From Aliivibrio sifiae (GTDB taxonomy: Bacteria > Pseudomonadota > Gammaproteobacteria > Enterobacterales > Vibrionaceae): a stretch of DNA of 64,000 nucleotides. The stretch's first letter is position 1. Every line of letters begins with the position of its first letter. The stretch is taken from contig NZ_MSCP01000002.1 of NCBI RefSeq assembly GCF_002954715.1, positions 310,957 to 374,956 of the forward strand, written 5' to 3'. A model generated the notes under the pieces. That model saw nothing but the letters and a program-made list of their open reading frames with translations, searched no databases and had not been told where the DNA came from. The translations under genes and the position numbers were made by a program. This document shows, in pieces, positions 59,938 to 64,000 of the stretch.

Positions 59938-61563
59938 TTATTTTGTAGGGTATTCAGACCATGTGGAGCCATCAAGAGACACGTAAGGCTTGTTGTTGTA
60001 TTTCATTACTGTGGTTCCTGAGTTTTGAGCGACCATTTTTGTTTTTGGTAGTCCTTGAGTTAAGGTTTTTGGATCAAACGTGGTCTTGCTGTAAATATCT
60101 TGCTCTAAAATTCGACTCACAAGTGTTGATACGGCTAAATAACTTGATGCTGCATTAATATGAACCGTATCTCCTGTGCGACTAATATTCTCGCCAAAGA
60201 TCTTCATACCAACTGGGGTGTGTACAATGGTAGATGATGGAATTTCACGCATGCCTGCAATTTGCATTTTATCGCCACGCATACCTGCGCCATGTTCCGG
60301 AACAAGCATAACCACAACATTACGTTTTGAGGCTTTAAGCGTTTGGAAGAAGCCATATAGATCATCTAATAGATTTTTCAATCTAAGCTTATAGCTCACT
60401 AAACCTACTTTTCCACTGGCTTTAATAATGCGATTACCATCATGTAATGAAATCGTATTATAGAGCGCGACGGTAGGGCCATCTTGTGATTTCTCTCGGT
60501 TCCCTAACCAGCGAGTAAGGACATCTTTGTCTCGGTATATTGGTGAGCCGTCAAAGGCTGATTGATATTGCTCTAATCCTGCTTGAGACATTAACGGTGC
60601 TTGTAAATCGCCATCTTCTTTAAGTAAACCTAAGAAGTCATCAAATTTACCGTCGTGATTTAATAATAGATTCTCTTGGAAACCAAGTTTAGCTAGGTTA
60701 TCAAATAAGAAACACTGTTTAGATGATGGTGCTGAAAATAATTCTTGGTGTGTTTCTTGTCCACAACTTGCTCTTAATAATCGAATAACCGCAGGCCCAC
60801 TGTAAGAGGTTGCAGCACTGAAGTTATCGAACATGACATCAAACTCTTTAAATAGAGGGTGATTTTCTAAGCCTGCGATCTCAATATCGTCCCATGCCAC
60901 AGAGCAAATACTTAAGAACAGGAGGTCAAATTTAGCTGATGGTGCGGCAGTAGGGAAGCTGACTTTACGTTGTGCTTCATTCCTAAAGAATAGATCTCTG
61001 GCTTGATTAAGTACGGCATCGTTTACTGGGCCGCTTTCGTCGACTGATGACGCAGAAGGCGCTGTGGTTTGAGTAATGATTGGCTGCTGAGCAATAACAG
61101 AGCCTTCTGGCTGAGAGTTAAATACTCCTTGAGGAAGGCTGATATAAACCAGAGTAAGTATAACAAAAACAGAAATACGGAATACTTGATTTAAAAAGTA
61201 ATAGGCAAAAATTAACACAAACAAACCAAGAAGAGCTTGAGGAGAAATAAAGCGTCCCATTAGCTCAATAAGATAACTGAGGTTAAATTGTAATAACTGT
61301 CCTATTTGGCTCCATAAACGATCTAGAGGTGGTAGAAAAGAGTCAAAATGCATCAGCCATAATCCAAGAGGTATTGCAATACATTGTCGTATGGTTTTGA
61401 GCGATTTTGGTTTTAATGGCAGTAGTAAAAAAGCCACAAAAGCAAAGTTCTCAAGCGGATGAAAACTAATAATACCTTGTGTAAATAGGCCTATCTTAAT
61501 GATGAAATAAATATTCCACCAACCAAGCCCGTAAAGAGGTTGCTGTAGTGTGTTTGTCTTCAT
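59938..61563 (-). CDS. bcsG: BcsG, cellulose phosphoethanolamine transferase
   Basis: 541 residues. Four to five N-terminal membrane helices (about 15-155) are followed by a periplasmic alkaline-phosphatase-fold domain. The nucleophile Ser is in the SYSGPAVIRLLRASCGQ stretch, and zinc ligands lie in the following LVPEHGAGMRGDKMQ. BcsG adds phosphoethanolamine from phospholipid to cellulose in E. coli. It is the last gene of bcsEFG on the minus strand and overlaps bcsF. Confidence 0.93.
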   Translation of the reverse strand: MKTNTLQQPLYGLGWWNIYFIIKIGLFTQGIISFHPLENFAFVAFLLLPLKPKSLKTIRQCIAIPLGLWLMHFDSFLPPLDRLWSQIGQLLQFNLSYLIELMGRFISPQALLGLFVLIFAYYFLNQVFRISVFVILTLVYISLPQGVFNSQPEGSVIAQQPIITQTTAPSASSVDESGPVNDAVLNQARDLFFRNEAQRKVSFPTAAPSAKFDLLFLSICSVAWDDIEIAGLENHPLFKEFDVMFDNFSAATSYSGPAVIRLLRASCGQETHQELFSAPSSKQCFLFDNLAKLGFQENLLLNHDGKFDDFLGLLKEDGDLQAPLMSQAGLEQYQSAFDGSPIYRDKDVLTRWLGNREKSQDGPTVALYNTISLHDGNRIIKASGKVGLVSYKLRLKNLLDDLYGFFQTLKASKRNVVVMLVPEHGAGMRGDKMQIAGMREIPSSTIVHTPVGMKIFGENISRTGDTVHINAASSYLAVSTLVSRILEQDIYSKTTFDPKTLTQGLPKTKMVAQNSGTTVMKYNNKPYVSLDGSTWSEYPTK

Positions 61564-61736
61564 TTCTCTACATTTCCATTATCTTCAAAATTGTATTTAA
61601 CTAAGTGTTTTGGCTTACGAATATAGGCGTTATAAAAGCCTCGTATAGCAGCTGAAATATCTCGTAAAAAATAACCAATAATAATCCCTGAAAACCCACT
61701 GAATAAGACGGTTAGGATAAAATCTTCAATATTCAT
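61560..61736 (-). CDS. bcsF: BcsF, small membrane protein of the cellulose complex
   Basis: 58 residues: a membrane helix at ~5-25 (MNIEDFILTVLFSGFSGIII) and a basic cytoplasmic tail. ATG 61736 is chosen because it falls right after the bcsE stop (TAG-CATT-ATG), as expected for coupled translation. The longer frame start at 61793 lies inside bcsE. BcsF in E. coli brings BcsE to the membrane and aids BcsG. Confidence 0.85.
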   Translation of the reverse strand: MNIEDFILTVLFSGFSGIIIGYFLRDISAAIRGFYNAYIRKPKHLVKYNFEDNGNVEK

Positions 61737-61740
61737 AATG

Positions 61741-63297
61741 CTAAAAGTCCAATGGTTTATGTCTTGCGAGAATAATAGGTTTAGATGAACCATCAGAAGA
61801 ATGAGTGTTGCTTTCTTCTTGGGTTAATTCATTCTCAATGATGACGCTATGTTGTGTAATATTTGGCAGTTCTTGTTCTACTCTTCCTAGTGTTGTAAAG
61901 TTTGTTTGACTAGAAAAAATATCTCTAATTGGTAATGTGAAAATATTATGTAGTGCTACTGGAAGGTCTGTCATACGAACGCCTTGTAGGAATAAGTAAA
62001 TGGCACCCTTACATACTGTCATAACATCCCCTTCTCTTTGAATATTACACATATTTAGATAGGCCTCAGGAGTAATGTTAGGGATAAGTTCTAACTTTAT
62101 TAGGGCGAATTCCGTATGTGATATATCTAAATGTTTTAGTAATTTATTGGTATAATCAATAAAACGTTCATTGGTGGTGTAACCCTTTATTTCCGTCGTA
62201 TGTAAGCGAAAATTAAGTAATTCTTCTGTGGAACTAGGCAATGCTCGGGTGAGTATTTGGCCACGTAAGATCTCAATAGAACTAAGCATGCTTGAGAAGC
62301 GAGTTCCAAAATGAATGATCAGGTTGATGCCTGATTGCAGTAGGTACATCTCATCGGAATAACGTAAACAAGGCTGCATTTCTCTAACAATGATTTTAAT
62401 ATGGCGCCCAAAGGCTTTCCGTAATCTGTATATGCTGACCCCTAATAGCTGTACTTCATTTTGCGTCGAACAGCTAAATACTATTGTTGCTCGGGATATT
62501 GTTGTGAGGCTGTTTTCTAAGCTCTTATTGTCTGAAGAGCAGACCATGGCATCTGAAATCTTCTGATTATTTTCAATTGCTGTTTTTGAAATATAGGTTG
62601 TACTTTCATCATCGACATTTAAGAGGGAAGCGATTTGAGCATCGTCTACTTTTGATTGTAATGTGAGTGAGTGATCGTCATTAAGAGTAAGATAGGTCTC
62701 ACTCTCACCTCGCATGCCAGTATTCAGCCCCCAATAATAAATATGATATAAGTAGGTTTTTTTATCTATGCTTTGTAGGCTTGAATAACCGACACATAAG
62801 TTAGGATGTTGGCTGAGCATTTTTTTTATTAAATGTATATCCCTGCCATATATCAATAAATTTATAGTGAGTGTTTTGTCAATAGATAGTTTCTTAAGAT
62901 TTTCAATGAACGTTATTTCATTTTGAGGTGAGCTTGCGGTAAATATATTATCTGGAATAACAATAATTATTGATGTGTTATCTTTAATCTGAGTCTTATT
63001 TATATCATTAGATAAATGTTTAAGTGAATTGCATGCATCATTATTATTAAAAAATATGTTTGGGCAATAAGCATTTAAGCTATGCTTTAATGTAGATACA
63101 TTTGATTTATTTAATGACCTTGTGAATGTATCTAGTGTTGTTGAGCATATAAATGTATTTACAGTCTCTTCTTTTACCAATTTAGATACATGATTTATGA
63201 TCGGTGTTTTAGTGCTAAATGTTGTTATATAAACACTTGATTTTAATTTTTTGCTTTTATTTTCAAGTGGATGTGTGTCTTTTAGCATGTTTTTCAC
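61741..63297 (-). CDS. bcsE: BcsE, c-di-GMP-binding cellulose regulator
   Basis: 518 residues, close to E. coli BcsE (about 520). The C-terminal GIL domain has the I-site-like motif REGD (R-x-G-D) in CNIQREGDVMTVCKGAIYLF (residues ~440-460). The N-terminal half is a divergent P-loop-like fold. BcsE binds c-di-GMP and increases cellulose output. N-terminal residues 1-60 are hydrophilic. The gene is divergent from bcsR across 262 AT-rich bases, which should hold promoters for both halves of the cluster. Confidence 0.9.
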   Translation of the reverse strand: MKNMLKDTHPLENKSKKLKSSVYITTFSTKTPIINHVSKLVKEETVNTFICSTTLDTFTRSLNKSNVSTLKHSLNAYCPNIFFNNNDACNSLKHLSNDINKTQIKDNTSIIIVIPDNIFTASSPQNEITFIENLKKLSIDKTLTINLLIYGRDIHLIKKMLSQHPNLCVGYSSLQSIDKKTYLYHIYYWGLNTGMRGESETYLTLNDDHSLTLQSKVDDAQIASLLNVDDESTTYISKTAIENNQKISDAMVCSSDNKSLENSLTTISRATIVFSCSTQNEVQLLGVSIYRLRKAFGRHIKIIVREMQPCLRYSDEMYLLQSGINLIIHFGTRFSSMLSSIEILRGQILTRALPSSTEELLNFRLHTTEIKGYTTNERFIDYTNKLLKHLDISHTEFALIKLELIPNITPEAYLNMCNIQREGDVMTVCKGAIYLFLQGVRMTDLPVALHNIFTLPIRDIFSSQTNFTTLGRVEQELPNITQHSVIIENELTQEESNTHSSDGSSKPIILARHKPLDF

Positions 63298-63559
63298 TCT
63301 GCTTATATTATGGTTTGGTATATGTTTTAAGTTATTTTTTATAACAAATTAAATACAATATTGTATTCTTGTTAGCTTACTTTAAAAGTTAGTTTATATA
63401 TTTTTTCCAAGTGTGCATTTAATATATAAATCATTATATATATATTTATATCCTAATATCATTAGTGAGACATTTACTGAGTATTATATTCGTATACATA
63501 TGTAATAGAATATATTCCTATTTGAAATCTATTGCATTACTCATTAAAGGTACTACTTT
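63298..63559. promoter_or_regulatory. Divergent bcsE / bcsR control region
   Basis: 262 bases, extremely AT-rich (around four fifths A+T by eye), with several TATAAT-like hexamers but no clear palindrome. It must carry divergent promoters. I cannot assign individual boxes with confidence. Confidence 0.5.
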
Positions 63560-63775
63560 ATGGCTAGAGAAATTAGTCAGGATATAACGGTTTTGTTTTC
63601 TGCTTTTGATATAAAAGAGCGTTCATACAATGAGTTAAGTGAAGTTGAACGTTATAATAAAATAAAAAAATCATGGAATGCATTAGAGCTATTATCTAAA
63701 AGTAGAACGAATGAAAGTAACGCCTTAAATAAATCTTGTAATCATTTTGTTAATAAAAAAGAACCTGCACTATGA
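63560..63775 (+). CDS. bcsR: BcsR, small cellulose-biosynthesis protein
   Basis: 71 residues with no membrane helix, rich in Glu/Lys/Asn. Family features include the N-terminal ISQDITVLFSAFDIKERSYNE region; BcsR proteins are short and precede bcsQ. Its stop overlaps the bcsQ start as ATGA. In E. coli BcsR binds BcsQ and the pair assembles around the BcsA-BcsB synthase with BcsE. The ribosome site AAAGGTA lies before ATG 63560. Confidence 0.88.
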   Translation: MAREISQDITVLFSAFDIKERSYNELSEVERYNKIKKSWNALELLSKSRTNESNALNKSCNHFVNKKEPAL

Positions 63776-64000
63776 AAAGAATAATCATAACGGGTTTACG
63801 CGGTGGTGTGGGAGCAACAACTATCGCTGCAAATTTAATTCAAGCATTAGTGCAACTTGAAGAAAGTGTTCATGCTATTGATACTCGCTCCGAAAATCTC
63901 ATGAGTTTGCATTTCGCATTAGATTTTTCAGTTAAAGATGGTTGGTCTAAACGCTTGTTATCTGGAGAGTCATGGAAAAAAGCAGCTTATATAAGTAACC
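63772..64000 (+). CDS. bcsQ: BcsQ, ParA/MinD-like ATPase (5' part; continues beyond the window)
   Basis: The first 76 residues are visible. Start ATG 63772 overlaps the bcsR stop. MKRIIITGLRGGVGATTIAA is the deviant Walker A region, with Ala in place of the second lysine of GGxGK[ST], as in BcsQ family members that have GGVGTT. The following ALVQLEESVHAIDTRSENLMSL matches BcsQ. It is part of the BcsRQ complex that controls polar assembly of the cellulose machine. The rest of the operon lies to the right. Confidence 0.9.
   Translation, partial: MKRIIITGLRGGVGATTIAANLIQALVQLEESVHAIDTRSENLMSLHFALDFSVKDGWSKRLLSGESWKKAAYISN

Noticed and set aside
1-64000. CRISPR arrays, insertion sequences, tRNA or rRNA genes
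   Set aside because: I found no spaced direct repeats, transposase frames with terminal repeats, or tRNA-like cloverleaf on reading the window.

Overview
The window looks like part of the second chromosome of a marine Aliivibrio (Vibrio fischeri clade). It is AT-rich and carries a complete luxR / luxICDABEG bioluminescence locus with V. fischeri-type gene order. It also carries a fruBKA operon with a Cra-like regulator and a Vibrio-type cellulose (bcs) cluster. LuxR, LuxI and the Lux enzymes align end to end with my memory of the V. fischeri proteins but differ at many positions, most clearly in LuxR. A close relative of V. fischeri is therefore as likely as the species itself. I see no transposase, integrase, CRISPR array, tRNA or rRNA.

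Layout. Positions 1-5.4 kb hold the end of an unidentified gene, cra and fruBKA, with three operator-like Cra sites between cra and fruB. Positions 5.4-14.3 kb are mixed housekeeping and accessory genes: an outer-membrane barrel, a LysE exporter, a HAD phosphatase, a ygbA-lysR-SGNH-hydrolase operon, a PEBP protein, an AraC regulator, and a yjiH-yjiG-M20 peptidase operon. Positions 14.6-18.1 kb hold a secreted-protein locus. It encodes an 850-residue protein with a cholera/pertussis-toxin-like ADP-ribosyltransferase C-terminus, a 44-residue exported peptide and a 180-residue exported protein of unknown function. Positions 18.3-19.5 kb encode a small membrane protein and an MscS-type channel.

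Positions 19.6-27.7 kb are the lux region. luxR diverges from luxI across a lux box, and luxCDABEG ends at a hairpin terminator. Positions 27.8-32 kb encode a dCMP deaminase, a MATE exporter, a hexapeptide acetyltransferase and a CNNM/CorC-family protein. Positions 32.2-36.3 kb are a tightly overlapping operon of two paralogous diguanylate cyclases and one CSS-EAL phosphodiesterase. Positions 36.4-44.9 kb encode an ABC-2 transporter, a small unknown protein, a RecX-like protein, an outer-membrane protein and a two-gene RND pump.

Positions 45.1-55.4 kb are one long minus-strand run joining a porin-like protein, a Ser-type sulfatase, its radical-SAM maturase and a full MoxR-DUF58-DUF4381-VWA-VWA/TPR-BatD set. 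A divergent LysR regulator sits at its head. Positions 56.5-59.9 kb encode a HlyD/DUF3302 pair, an AraC regulator and a YhcH-family protein. Positions 59.9-64 kb are bcsGFE facing away from bcsR and the start of bcsQ.

Themes. Cyclic-di-GMP appears twice, as turnover enzymes and as the GIL-domain effector BcsE of the cellulose machinery. The two least described units are the ART-toxin locus (14.66-18.08 kb) and the sulfatase-maturase-MoxR/VWA operon (45.1-55.4 kb).
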